29,489 nt of DNA from positions 1-29,489 of the forward strand of contig CADCUE010000211.1 of the NCBI GenBank assembly GCA_902805805.1, given 5' to 3'. Positions 16,781 to 24,668 of this stretch are shown piece by piece (the first letter of the stretch is position 1; every line of letters starts with the position of its first letter). Source of the DNA: an uncultured Frankineae bacterium. GTDB lineage: Bacteria > Actinomycetota > Actinomycetes > Mycobacteriales > SCTD01. A program made the position numbers and the translations under genes. Under the pieces are notes generated by a model. The model did no database searches. It was given only the letters and a program-made list of their open reading frames with translations, and was not told the origin of the DNA.

Positions 16781-19000
16781 TCAGCCGACCATGTAGCCGG
16801 CCAGGTCGGCGACGAGCTGCAGCTGACCGGTCTTGTTCAGCAGCCGCACCCGGCCGTCCGTCCCGATGCGGACGATGGCGAGGTTCGCGCGGGTCTCGCC
16901 CGCCCTCAGGTTGACGTTGCTGACCGTCGGGACGCGCGGGGCGCCCAGCGGGTAGGCGCGCACGTCGGTGCTGACCGTGCCGCTCACGGCCGTGCCGGTC
17001 AGGTTGAGCACCGCGGCAGTCGCCGTGGTCGGCACACCCCGCCGGCCCGCGACGCGCAGGTCGACGAAGCCGTTCGCCGTCGTCGGGATCACCGCCGCGC
17101 CGATCCCCGACCGGGTGTCGAGGAAGCGGGTGGGCGTGACGGGCACGAAGCGGCCGGTCGCGCCGGGGGCGTAGTAGCCGGCCAGGTCGGCGATCAGGTG
17201 CAGCGAGCCGAGGCTGTTGCGCAGGCGCACCTTGCCGCCCGCGCCCACGGCGACGGTGACCAGGTTGGCCGCCGTCTGGCCGCCACGCAGGTTGAGGTTG
17301 CTGACCAGGGGGGCCGTCGGGCTGGGCGGGTAGACGCGCACGTCGGTGCTGACCCCGGTGACCGAGGTGGCCGTGACGTTCAGGACCACTGCGCGGGCGT
17401 CCGCCGGCACCGTGACGGTGGTCCCGTCGGCCGTGCGGAGCGCTCCGGTGACCTGGAGGTCCGCGACGCCGCCCTGCCCGAGCTTGGCCCGGGGGGCGCC
17501 CACGCCGACGCGGGTGTCGAGGATGCGGCTCGGGTCGACGGCCGCGAAGCCCACCCCCGCGGTGTCGGGCGTGTAGTAGCCGGCGATGTCGCCGATCAGG
17601 TGCACGGACCCGAGGCCGTTGCGCAGCGTCACTCCGCCGTCCGCCCCGATGCGGACGGTGACCAGGTTGGGCACCGTGGCGCCTGCGGCGGCGTTGAGGT
17701 TGCTCGCCAGCGGGACGGGCGTGCCGGTGGGGTAGGCGCGGACGTCGGTGCCCGCGGTCGTGCCGGTGACGGTGACGTTGAGGACGACGGCCGTGGCGGT
17801 CGCCGGGACGACGCCCTGCTCGGTCGGGACCCCGCGGACGGGCAGGTCGACCGTCCCGCCCTGACCGACCTTGCCGGCCCGCACGCCGGTCCCGTTGCGC
17901 GTGTCCAGGACACGTCGGGGCGTCACCGGCGTGTACGTGGAGGCCAGGCCGTTGCTGACGGCCGTCGGCGCCGGTCCATGCGCGTGGGGCTGCGCGTCGT
18001 CGCCGCCGGTGGCGGTCACCCGACCCGCCCGCAGCCCGGCCTTGTCCACCGCCCAGATGTCACCGGGCGGGAAGTCGTCGGTCGAGCTGTAGCCGAACAG
18101 GTCGAAGAACAGGCTCTCGCCGTCCGGCGACCAGCTGGGGTAGCCGGCGACCGTGCGGGCGCTGCTGGGCCGGGTGGCCGGGAGCACGCGCACGGTGCCG
18201 CCCGCGGCGGGCACGGTCGCGATCTGGGCGACGTCGTGCGCCCGGGCGCGGTCGGTGTCGAGCGAGGTGACCATCGAGAAGGCGATGGTCGTCCCGTCCG
18301 GCGACCAGGCCGGCATGAGGCCCTCGGTGCCGGTGAGCGTCCGCCGCTGCGTGCCGTCGGCGCGCACGATGACGAGGGGGCCGGTCTGCTCGTCGGCGGT
18401 GAGCGACGCGAACACGATCTGCGAGCCGTCGGGGTTCCAGTCGCCGAGGTAGCCGTCGCCGGCGTTCGGGACCGCCGTGGGCGTGCCACCGGCGACCGGG
18501 ACCGTGTAGAGCGCCGTGGTGGCGCTGATGTTGGCCGAGTCGGCGACGTCGGTCGTGATCCGGGTGAACAGGATCCGGGTGCCGTCGGGCGACCAGGCCG
18601 GGGCGACGTCGATCGTGTAGGTCGTGTCGCCGGCGGCCGGCGGGAAGGTGAGGCGGCGGAAGTCGCTGCCGTCCCGGTCCATGACGGCGATGCCCTCGTC
18701 GAACTGCGTCGACCCGCGGTCGGTCGAGAAGACGATCCGGTCACCGGTCGGGGAGAGCTCCGGGTCGTCGTACAGCGTCTCGGCGCCGGTGTCCGCCGGC
18801 GCGACGGTCCGGCTCGTCCTCGTCTCGAGGTCGCGCAGCACGATGCTGTAGAGGCCGTCGTTGTCGTCGTCCGCCGTGTAGACGATCTCGTTGCGGGTCG
18901 AGCTGGCGTGCGCCGGGAGCGCCACGGCGAGCGGGGCGACCAGGGCGGCCACAGCCGCACCGGCCAGCCCGATCCTGCACCGCGTCGAGGGGGAGGTCAT
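16781..19000 (-). CDS. Secreted TolB-type beta-propeller protein with three C-terminal surface repeats
   Basis: Predicted exported protein of 739 residues. The signal peptide spans about 1-33: basic start, hydrophobic core, and AHA-SS as probable cleavage site. Residues about 40-330 hold at least five PD40/TolB-like blades, visible as PxWSPDGTxIxF motifs (LSPTGDRIVFS, WSPDGTRILFT, WNPDGSQIVFA, WSPDGTTIAFS, WSPDGESLFFD). After a short linker come three ~125-130-residue repeats starting near residues 353, 482 and 615. Each opens with a version of VTPxRxLDTRxGxG, has AVVLNVT and TDVRxYP, then VSNLNxxxGxTxxNLVxVxxGxxGxVxLxNxxGxxxLxxDxAGYY. I know this repeat from other actinobacterial secreted proteins but no function for it. 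It lacks a sortase or membrane anchor. ATG at 19000 follows GGAAGGA. Confidence 0.8.
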   Translation of the reverse strand: MTSPSTRCRIGLAGAAVAALVAPLAVALPAHASSTRNEIVYTADDDNDGLYSIVLRDLETRTSRTVAPADTGAETLYDDPELSPTGDRIVFSTDRGSTQFDEGIAVMDRDGSDFRRLTFPPAAGDTTYTIDVAPAWSPDGTRILFTRITTDVADSANISATTALYTVPVAGGTPTAVPNAGDGYLGDWNPDGSQIVFASLTADEQTGPLVIVRADGTQRRTLTGTEGLMPAWSPDGTTIAFSMVTSLDTDRARAHDVAQIATVPAAGGTVRVLPATRPSSARTVAGYPSWSPDGESLFFDLFGYSSTDDFPPGDIWAVDKAGLRAGRVTATGGDDAQPHAHGPAPTAVSNGLASTYTPVTPRRVLDTRNGTGVRAGKVGQGGTVDLPVRGVPTEQGVVPATATAVVLNVTVTGTTAGTDVRAYPTGTPVPLASNLNAAAGATVPNLVTVRIGADGGVTLRNGLGSVHLIGDIAGYYTPDTAGVGFAAVDPSRILDTRVGVGAPRAKLGQGGVADLQVTGALRTADGTTVTVPADARAVVLNVTATSVTGVSTDVRVYPPSPTAPLVSNLNLRGGQTAANLVTVAVGAGGKVRLRNSLGSLHLIADLAGYYAPGATGRFVPVTPTRFLDTRSGIGAAVIPTTANGFVDLRVAGRRGVPTTATAAVLNLTGTAVSGTVSTDVRAYPLGAPRVPTVSNVNLRAGETRANLAIVRIGTDGRVRLLNKTGQLQLVADLAGYMVG

Positions 19001-19207
19001 CCGTCGTCCTTCCGAGGAGGCACCGGACACCCGCCCGGCCGTCGAGTCCTATCAGCCGCGGGACCGCCGCGTCAGCCGTACTAGCAGACTGTGACCGCTC
19101 CGCAACGCAACGACAGGACGACGCCCGGGTCCCGGCTTCTGGCATGCTCGCGGCCGACAGAGCCGTGCGTCGCACGCGCGGCACCTGACGATGGAGCGAG
19201 GAACGCC

Positions 19208-20230
19208 GTGCCGATCGCCACTCCCGAGGCCTACGCCGAGATGCTCGACCGCGCGAAGGAGGGACGCTTCGCCTACCCGGCGATCAACGTCACGAGCTCG
19301 CAGACGCTGACAGCGGCCCTGCGGGGCTTCGCCGAGGCGCAGTCCGACGGCATCGTCCAGGTCTCCACCGGCGGCGCGGAGTACCTGTCCGGCAGCACGG
19401 TCAAGGACATGGTGCTCGGCGCCGAGGCCCTCGCGGAGTACGCCCACCACGTCGCCAAGGGCTACGACGTGACCATCGCGCTGCACACCGACCACTGCCC
19501 CAAGGACAAGCTCGACGGCTACATGCGCCCGCTCATCGCGATCAGCCAGGAGCGGGTGGACGCCGGTCGCGAGCCGCTGTTCCAGTCCCACATGTGGGAC
19601 GGGTCGGCGGTCGAGCTCGAGGAGAACCTGTCGATCGCCCAGGAGCTGCTCGAGCAGTGCGCGAGGGCCCGCATCGTCATGGAGCTCGAGATCGGCGTCG
19701 TCGGCGGCGAGGAGGACGGCGTCGAGAACGCCATCAACGAGAAGCTCTACACGACACCCGAGGACGCCCTGCGCACCGCCGAGCTCATCGGCACGGGGGA
19801 CAAGGGCCGCTACATGCTGGCGGCGACGTTCGGCAACGTGCACGGCGTCTACAAGCCCGGCAACGTCAAGCTCAAGCCGTCGATCCTGGACGACATCCAG
19901 AAGGCGGTCGGCGAGAAGACCGGCACCGAGCGCCCGTTCGACCTCGTCTTCCACGGCGGCTCCGGCTCGCTGCTGGAGGAGATCCGCGAGGCCCTCGACT
20001 ACGGCGTCGTGAAGATGAACGTCGACACCGACACCCAGTACGCCTTCACGCGTCCTGTCGTGGACCACATGTTCCGCTCGTACGACGGCGTGCTGAAGGT
20101 CGACGGCGAGGTCGGCAACAAGAAGCAGTACGACCCGCGGACCTGGGGCAAGGCGGCGGAGGCGGGCATGGCCGCCCGGGTCGTGCGTGCCTGCGAGGAC
20201 CTGCGCAGCGCCGGGACGCGGCTGTCCTGA
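19208..20230 (+). CDS. fba: Fructose-bisphosphate aldolase, class II
   Basis: Zinc-dependent aldolase of glycolysis and gluconeogenesis: fructose 1,6-bisphosphate to dihydroxyacetone phosphate and glyceraldehyde 3-phosphate. The 340-residue protein matches the long class IIA type. The zinc and catalytic region is in ALHTDHCPKDKLD. Glu-rich metal-binding MELEIGVVGGEEDGV, the histidine in ATFGNVHGVY, the histidine in LVFHGGSGS, and the phosphate-binding NVDTDTQYAFTRPV are all present. GTG at 19208 is chosen from the ribosome site GCGAGGAA just upstream. It is divergent from the propeller gene with 207 bases between, and I found no convincing promoter there. In mycobacteria fba also lies near the DUF3151 and dedA genes. 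Confidence 0.97.
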   Translation: MPIATPEAYAEMLDRAKEGRFAYPAINVTSSQTLTAALRGFAEAQSDGIVQVSTGGAEYLSGSTVKDMVLGAEALAEYAHHVAKGYDVTIALHTDHCPKDKLDGYMRPLIAISQERVDAGREPLFQSHMWDGSAVELEENLSIAQELLEQCARARIVMELEIGVVGGEEDGVENAINEKLYTTPEDALRTAELIGTGDKGRYMLAATFGNVHGVYKPGNVKLKPSILDDIQKAVGEKTGTERPFDLVFHGGSGSLLEEIREALDYGVVKMNVDTDTQYAFTRPVVDHMFRSYDGVLKVDGEVGNKKQYDPRTWGKAAEAGMAARVVRACEDLRSAGTRLS

Positions 20231-20566
20231 GGCGGTACGGCCGCGCCCGTCCGTCCTGCACGGATCACCTCTAGCGCTTCCGCGGTCGGTCCGTTACCTT
20301 CGCCGGGCCGCGCCGGACCGGGGCGGCGACCGGCTCCTTCCCGCCGAGTCCTGTCCTGGGGAGCCGGTCACCTCGACGTGCGAAGGGCAGGAGCGGGGGA
20401 CCCACACGTCCCACCGGTCGGCCCGTCCCCGGACGGCGCCCTCCTCGGGGTGAAGCCTCCTGACCGAGGCCAGGCAGACCCTCACCGCCCGACCGCGCTC
20501 CACGCGCGGGAGGCCGGGCCTGAACCCGACAGCTGACCCCGCAGGCGTGAGGAGAGGACCCCGCCC
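20231..20566 (+). other. Intergenic region between fba and rpf holding promoter and riboswitch
   Basis: No protein gene is seen in these 336 bases. The first ~60 bases show no clear terminator for fba. A TACCTT box at 20295-20300 is a candidate -10 for the rpf transcript, with no good -35. From about 20326 to the rpf start the DNA encodes the c-di-AMP riboswitch listed separately. Confidence 0.7.
20326..20558 (+). ncRNA. c-di-AMP riboswitch (ydaO/yuaA class) in the rpf leader
   Basis: The leader carries the conserved blocks of the ydaO-yuaA class in order: GCGACCGGCTCC pairing with GGAGCCGGTCAC, then GGGCAGGAGCGGGGGACCCA (about 20385-20404), the CTCGGGGTGAAGCC loop (about 20444-20457), and GAACCCGACAGCTGACCCCG with GCAGGCGTGAGGAGAGGA at the 3' end (about 20522-20558). 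This class binds cyclic di-AMP and commonly sits before cell-wall hydrolase genes, including rpf genes, in actinobacteria. Binding usually turns expression off. Here the 3' conserved end overlaps the GAGGAGAGGA ribosome site of the rpf gene, pointing to control of translation initiation, or of an overlapping structure. Confidence 0.92.
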
Positions 20567-21403
20567 GTGCCTGCTCTGCTGCCCGCTGTCCTGACGCCGT
20601 GGCTCGCCCCTCGCCGCTCCGCCCGGCACGCCCGGCCCTCGAGGACAGCGCCGCTGCTGGCCGCCGGCGGTCTGGCCGCCGCGCTCGCGGTCGCCGACGC
20701 CGCGCTCGTGCAGACCTCCGCCTCGGCCGGGGGCTCGATCGCGCAGTTCGAGCGGCTGGCCCGCTGCGAGAGCGGCGGCAACTGGGCCATCAACACCGGC
20801 AACGGCTACTACGGCGGGCTGCAGTTCAACCTGGCGACGTGGCGTGGGCTCGGCCTCAGCGGCTACCCGCACCAGGCCAGCAAGGCGCAGCAGATCGCCG
20901 CCGGGCAGAAGCTGCACAGCCAGCGGGGCTGGCAGCCGTGGCCGGCCTGCTCGCGCAAGCTGGGCCTGTCCGGCAACGGCGGCTACAGCGGCTCCGGCCA
21001 GGCAGCGCCGGTCGCGCCGGCGCGCACGGAGGCGGCCAGCCGCGCTCGCCGGCCGGCACCGGCACCCGTCGCCGTCGCCGTCGGCAAGACCGTGCGCGGG
21101 ACGCCGGCCGTGGCCCGGGCGACCCGGGTCGCCCGGCTCCGCACCCTGCGGCCCGGCACCGCGCCGGCCTTCGACGGTCGGGAGATGACCGTCCGGGACG
21201 TGCGGACGTACCGGACCGCCGTTCAGGTGTGGCAGGCCCGCATGGCGGCGCGCGGCTGGGCGATCCGCGCCGACGGCTACTTCGGGCCGCGCAGCTCCGC
21301 CGTCGCCCGCGCGTTCGCCCGCGAGAAGGGCATCCGGACGCGGGTGCCGGGCATCGTGGACAGGGCCGTGTGGAACGCCGCCTGGACCACCCCCGTCACC
21401 TGA
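20567..21403 (+). CDS. Resuscitation-promoting factor-type cell-wall hydrolase
   Basis: Predicted secreted peptidoglycan lytic transglycosylase of the Rpf (transglycosylase-like) family, which cleaves cell wall and can wake dormant actinobacteria. The 278-residue protein has an N-terminal export signal or anchor (basic to residue ~27, hydrophobic about 28-52). The Rpf domain follows at about 56-120, with catalytic Glu68 in CESGGNW and family motifs GYYGGLQFNLATW and KLHSQRGWQPWPACS. An Ala/Arg/Pro-rich linker leads to a C-terminal region (about 205-275; VQVWQARMAARGWAIRADGYFGPRSSAVARAF) that resembles a peptidoglycan-binding-1 domain. GTG at 20567 follows the ribosome site built into the c-di-AMP riboswitch, so cell-wall remodelling is tied to the c-di-AMP level. 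Confidence 0.92.
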   Translation: MPALLPAVLTPWLAPRRSARHARPSRTAPLLAAGGLAAALAVADAALVQTSASAGGSIAQFERLARCESGGNWAINTGNGYYGGLQFNLATWRGLGLSGYPHQASKAQQIAAGQKLHSQRGWQPWPACSRKLGLSGNGGYSGSGQAAPVAPARTEAASRARRPAPAPVAVAVGKTVRGTPAVARATRVARLRTLRPGTAPAFDGREMTVRDVRTYRTAVQVWQARMAARGWAIRADGYFGPRSSAVARAFAREKGIRTRVPGIVDRAVWNAAWTTPVT

Positions 21404-21440
21404 GCCTCTCGCCGGGCCGGGACGCAGGCAGGATGGGGGC

Positions 21441-21863
21441 ATGAGCCTGACCGGCAAGGACCTGCTCGGCGGACCGCCGCCCACCCTGCTCCCCGACGAG
21501 GCGGGCCCCCGCCTGCAGCTCGAGAGCGGCGCCGCGGCGGCGGAGGTCGCCGCGGCGCACCCGACCAGCTCGCTGGCCTGGGCGCTGCTCGCCGAGGGGG
21601 CGCTCGACCGCGGCGCCGTCGTCGAGGCCTACGCGTACGCCCGCACGGGCTACCACCGGGGGCTCGACGCCCTGCGCCGGTCGGGCTGGAAGGGCTACGG
21701 ACCCGTGCCGTGGTCGCACGAGCCCAACCGCGGCTTCCTGCGGGCCCTGCACGCGCTCGGCCGGGCGGCGGCCGCGATCGGCGAGGACGACGAGGCCACG
21801 CGCATCCGGCAGTTCCTCGACGACAGCGACCCGTCGGCAGGCGCCGCCCTCGGCGGCGCCTGA
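21441..21863 (+). CDS. DUF3151 family protein
   Basis: Small conserved actinobacterial cytoplasmic protein of unknown function, 140 residues. It matches DUF3151 as I know it from the mycobacterial homologue (Rv0360c): a leader with LLGGPPPTLLP, a helical body VAAAHPTSSLAWALLAEGAL, the signature VEAYAYARTGYHRGLDALRRSGWKGYGPVPWSHEPNRGFLRAL, and an acidic end EDDEATRIRQFLDDSDP. The composition suggests TPR-like paired helices. ATG at 21441 follows CAGGATGGGGG, which can be read either as a weak ribosome site or as a CAGGAT -10 variant. It is 37 bases after the rpf gene on the same strand, so it may share that transcript. Its last codons and stop lie in a terminator-like hairpin. Confidence 0.9.
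   Translation: MSLTGKDLLGGPPPTLLPDEAGPRLQLESGAAAAEVAAAHPTSSLAWALLAEGALDRGAVVEAYAYARTGYHRGLDALRRSGWKGYGPVPWSHEPNRGFLRALHALGRAAAAIGEDDEATRIRQFLDDSDPSAGAALGGA
21838..21862. terminator. Terminator hairpin built into the end of the DUF3151 gene
   Basis: CAGGCGCCGCC and GGCGGCGCCTG form a perfect 11-bp stem on a 3-base CTC loop. It covers the last codons and two bases of the stop codon. It lies between convergent genes and so could serve both directions. Confidence 0.6.
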
Positions 21864-21889
21864 CCGACCGGCGTCCGCGGGCGGGGCGC

Positions 21890-22387
21890 TCAGACCGGAT
21901 CGGTCGGCGGCTCCGCCCCCGGGCGCGGGACCGGCCGCCGGCGACCCAGCAGCGCGGCACCGGGCAGCCCGCCGAACGTGCGGCTGGTGTCGTCGACGAA
22001 GGTCATGATCCGCTCGGTCGAGCCGGCGATGAAGGCGACGCGGGCGTGCGTGTCGGCGAGGGTCTGCAGCACCGGCAGGACGTCGCTCTGCACCTTGCGC
22101 AGCGTCTCGGGCAGCTCCTCGACCACCGGGTCGTCGAGCACGACCGCGAGGCGCTGCAGTCCGGGACGCAGGGCCCGCAGCGGCTCCTCGAGCTCCTCGG
22201 CGACGCTGTCCATCCGGACGGCGAGCCGGTGCACCGCGGCGAGCGTCTCGCGGGCCTCCCCGACGACCTCGCCGAGCTGCCGCACGGCGCCGGTCAGCCC
22301 GGCGACGGCCGTGGGCAGCGACGCCAGGGACTCGGTCTGGGCCTGGAGGGCCGCGAACAGGCCGTCGATGCCGGGTATGCGTGCCAC
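21890..22387 (-). CDS. Helical, coiled-coil-rich protein of unknown function
   Basis: I do not recognise a named family. The 165-residue protein begins MARIPGIDGLFAALQAQTESLASLP and continues as long amphipathic helices rich in Ala, Leu, Val, Arg and Glu (about residues 10-130) with heptad-like spacing. It then ends in a Pro/Arg-rich tail. It has no signal peptide or membrane segment. Such proteins may act as scaffolds, phasin-like surface proteins or partners of envelope machinery, but nothing here decides. GTG at 22387 is chosen because a TAGGCT -10 box ends six bases upstream with no ribosome site, fitting a leaderless mRNA; the protein-like composition begins right there. It is divergent from the phospholipase D-type gene. 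Confidence 0.75.
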   Translation of the reverse strand: MARIPGIDGLFAALQAQTESLASLPTAVAGLTGAVRQLGEVVGEARETLAAVHRLAVRMDSVAEELEEPLRALRPGLQRLAVVLDDPVVEELPETLRKVQSDVLPVLQTLADTHARVAFIAGSTERIMTFVDDTSRTFGGLPGAALLGRRRPVPRPGAEPPTDPV

Positions 22388-22393
22388 AGTCCG

Positions 22394-22399
22394 AGCCTA
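22394..22399 (-). promoter_or_regulatory. Leaderless -10 box of the coiled-coil protein gene
   Basis: TAGGCT on the minus strand, six bases before the GTG at 22387, with no ribosome-binding sequence between. Confidence 0.5.
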
Positions 22400-22482
22400 C
22401 GGACTCGAGCGTCACCCGAACGGCGGGCGGGCCGTACGGGGAAGAGGGGTAGGGCACCATCCACACTCTCAGGGAGGCCCGC

Positions 22483-23724
22483 GTGCGGACCATGGACGAC
22501 AGCGCGGCGCCGGACACGGTCGCCGGCAACCAGCTCGACCCGCGCGACAGCCCGGAGGAGCGCGTGCGGGACCTGCGCCGGCGCCTCGAGGCGCTGCTGG
22601 GCATCCCGGCGAGCGAGGGCAACTCCCTCACGCTGCTCAAGAACGGCGACCAGATCTTCCCGGCGATGCTGAGCGCCGTCCGCGAGGCGCAGCGGACGAT
22701 CGACTTCCTGACGTTCGTCTACTGGAAGGGCGACATCGCCGCGGAGTTCGCACGCGCCCTCGCCGAGCGGGCGCAGGCCGGGCTCGACGTCCGGGTCCTC
22801 ATCGACGCCGTCGGCGGCCGCCTGATCGACAGCGACCTCATCGAGCACATGACCGACTGCGGTGTCCAGGTCGAGTGGTTCCGCAAGCCGGTCTGGCAGG
22901 GCCAGGCGCTCTCGCCGTGGAAGCACAACCACCGCACGCACCGCAAGGTCCTCATCTGCGACGAGGTCGTCGGCTTCACCGGCGGGGTCGGCATCGCGGA
23001 GGAGTGGTGTGGTGACGCCCGCGACGAGAAGGAGTGGCGGGACACGCACGTGCGCGTCGTCGGACCGGCGGTCGACGGGCTGTCGGCGTCGTTCGCGCAG
23101 AACTGGGCGGAGACGGGCCACCCGCTCATCGACCAGGAGCGCCGGTTCCCCGACCACGAGCTGACCGAAGGCGGCTCGGTCGTCCAGGTCGCCCGCGGCA
23201 GCGCCAGCGTCAGCTGGAACGACATGGCCACCGTCTTCCGCGTGATGCTGGAGTCGGCGCAGCAGCGGATCCGCATGATGACGGCCTACTTCGTGCCCGA
23301 CGACTTCTTCCAGCAGCTCATGCTGGACGCCGTGGCGCGGGGGGTGCAGGTGGACGTGATGCTGCCTGGACCGCACGCCGACAAGCGCGTCTGCCAGCTG
23401 GCGAGCGAGTCGATCTACTCGACGCTCGTCGAGGGCGGGGTCCGCATCTGGGCGTTCCAGCCGTCCATGCTGCACGCCAAGGTGCTGACCATCGACGGGA
23501 TCGCGTCGGTCGTCGGCTCGGCCAACATGAACCGCCGGTCGCTGCACCACGACGAGGAGGTCGTGATGTCGGTCCTCGACCCGGCGGTGACGCGCCGGCT
23601 CGAGGACGACTTCGACGCCGAGCTGCCGCGCTGCGTGCGGATCGAGCCGCGCCGCTGGCAGGACCGGCCGCTGCGCCAGAAGGTGTCGGAGAAGGCGACG
23701 GTCGTCGCGCACCACTTCTTCTGA
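22483..23724 (+). CDS. Phospholipase D family protein (cardiolipin-synthase-like)
   Basis: Enzyme of the phospholipase D superfamily, likely a phosphatidyltransferase such as a cardiolipin synthase, or a phospholipase. The 413-residue protein has both HKD motifs: His153-Lys155-Asp160 (HRKVLICD, followed by GFTGG) and His331-Lys333-Asp338 (HAKVLTID, followed by SVVGSANMNRRS). The spacing of about 180 residues and the FxPSMLHAK context are those of the ClsA/ClsB group. It lacks the two N-terminal membrane helices of ClsA, so it is more like ClsB/YbhO and would be soluble or peripheral. GTG at 22483 is chosen because GGAGG lies five bases upstream; ATG at 22492 is too far. It is convergent with a lipid-kinase-type gene, only 13 bases apart. 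Confidence 0.9.
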   Translation: MRTMDDSAAPDTVAGNQLDPRDSPEERVRDLRRRLEALLGIPASEGNSLTLLKNGDQIFPAMLSAVREAQRTIDFLTFVYWKGDIAAEFARALAERAQAGLDVRVLIDAVGGRLIDSDLIEHMTDCGVQVEWFRKPVWQGQALSPWKHNHRTHRKVLICDEVVGFTGGVGIAEEWCGDARDEKEWRDTHVRVVGPAVDGLSASFAQNWAETGHPLIDQERRFPDHELTEGGSVVQVARGSASVSWNDMATVFRVMLESAQQRIRMMTAYFVPDDFFQQLMLDAVARGVQVDVMLPGPHADKRVCQLASESIYSTLVEGGVRIWAFQPSMLHAKVLTIDGIASVVGSANMNRRSLHHDEEVVMSVLDPAVTRRLEDDFDAELPRCVRIEPRRWQDRPLRQKVSEKATVVAHHFF

Positions 23725-23737
23725 GCGCCCCCGCGGC

Positions 23738-24619
23738 TCAGGGCCGGATCAGCTGCCAGGCCCCCGGGGAGACGGTCCAGGTGCGCCGCTGCACCGCGAC
23801 CCCCGTCTCCCCGTCGCTGTTCACGCCGACCGGCTCGCCCGAGACGGTGACGGTGGTCCCGCGGGCGTAGCGGACGTCGCGGTCCATCAGGTGCTGGCCC
23901 GAGGCGAGCGCCGCGCCGTACCGGACGCGCGCGAACGGTCCCGTCGCCTTGGACACCACGACGTCGAGCAGGCCGTCGTCCGGCACCGCGCGCGGCAGCA
24001 GCGGGGTGCCGCCGCCGATGCCCCGCCCGTTGCCGATGCCGACCATCAGCGTGCGGCGGTGGGCGTCGGACAGGATCGTCCCGTCCACCGCCACGCGCAG
24101 CCGCCAGCCCGTGGTCCGCAGACCTGCCCGCACGGCGCCGACCGGGTAGGCGAGCGGACCGAGCCGCGGCTTGAGCTGACCGGCGTGCTCGGCCGCGTCC
24201 GCGCCGATGCCCACGTGCGCGGCGTTGACGACGATCCCGCCGGCGTCGTCCAGCAGCAGGTCGATCGGCCGTGCCCGCCCGTCGCGGATCAGCCGGGCGG
24301 CGTCGGTCGTGTCGAGGGGGATGTCGAGCGCGCGCGCGAGGTCGTTGCCGGTGCCGAGCGGCACGAGGCCGATGCGCGTGGCGGCCAGAACGCCGCGCAG
24401 GTGCAGCTTGGTCACGGCCAGGTGCAGGCTGCCGTCGCCGCCGGCGATGACGAGCGTGCGCCCGTCGAGCCGGTCGAGGGCGCCGTCGAGGTCCTCCGGC
24501 GCCCGGCAGGTGGCCATCTCGGCCCCCAGGACGTCCACCGCGGCGCAGACCTCGTCCACGTCCGTGCTGCCCGCCCGCTGGCTGACCACCAGCAGGTGAC
24601 CGTCGTCCGAGGAGCCCAT
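23738..24619 (-). CDS. Diacylglycerol kinase-family lipid kinase
   Basis: Member of the diacylglycerol/sphingosine kinase catalytic family (DagK_cat), which phosphorylates a lipid hydroxyl with ATP. The 293-residue protein has the nucleotide-binding GGDGS motif at residues 60-64 ([13 protein letters not shown]). The second conserved motif [14 protein letters not shown] follows, then [16 protein letters not shown] and a C-terminal beta domain with [13 protein letters not shown] and DDGLLDVVV. This is a normal DgkB/YegS-like layout. ATG at 24619 has AGGAAGG eight bases upstream. Substrate is uncertain: diacylglycerol, undecaprenol or phosphatidylglycerol-type lipids are possible. It is divergent from purA and convergent with the phospholipase D-type gene, which hints at a local lipid-metabolism theme. 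Confidence 0.9.
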   Translation of the reverse strand: MGSSDDGHLLVVSQRAGSTDVDEVCAAVDVLGAEMATCRAPEDLDGALDRLDGRTLVIAGGDGSLHLAVTKLHLRGVLAATRIGLVPLGTGNDLARALDIPLDTTDAARLIRDGRARPIDLLLDDAGGIVVNAAHVGIGADAAEHAGQLKPRLGPLAYPVGAVRAGLRTTGWRLRVAVDGTILSDAHRRTLMVGIGNGRGIGGGTPLLPRAVPDDGLLDVVVSKATGPFARVRYGAALASGQHLMDRDVRYARGTTVTVSGEPVGVNSDGETGVAVQRRTWTVSPGAWQLIRP

Positions 24620-24625
24620 GTCGGC

Positions 24626-24631
24626 TAGCCT
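24626..24631 (+). promoter_or_regulatory. Putative -10 box of purA
   Basis: TAGCCT on the plus strand would start transcription near 24638 and give purA a leader of about 70 bases, most of it the hairpin at 24643-24668. No clear -35 is seen. Confidence 0.4.
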
Positions 24632-24642
24632 TCCTCTGCAAG

Positions 24643-24668
24643 AGCCCCAGGCGCCTGCGCCCGGGGCT
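24643..24668 (+). promoter_or_regulatory. Hairpin in the purA leader
   Basis: AGCCCC pairs with GGGGCT and, inside one A/C mismatch, GGCGC pairs with GCGCC around a 2-base turn. The stem lies wholly between a candidate purA -10 box and the purA ATG, about 40 bases before the start. It could be an attenuator or a leader-stabilising structure. It is not placed to terminate the divergent lipid kinase gene. Confidence 0.4.

Noticed and set aside
16784..17940. DNA-level repetition considered as a CRISPR or mobile repeat
   Set aside because: The spacing (~385 bases) and variation match protein-coding repeats; there are no short identical repeats with unique spacers.
17198..19084. 628-residue plus-strand frame opposite the propeller protein
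   Set aside because: It is Arg/Gly/Val-rich shadow sequence. The opposite strand has a signal peptide, blades and three repeats.
19001..19207. fba/propeller divergent region examined for promoters and operators
   Set aside because: Candidate boxes (CATGCT plus, TAGGAC minus) fit the consensus poorly and no palindrome stood out.
23722..23740. TGAGC-N9-GCTCA inverted repeat formed by the two convergent stop codons
   Set aside because: The 5-bp stem is too weak for a terminator and arises from the paired TGA stops.
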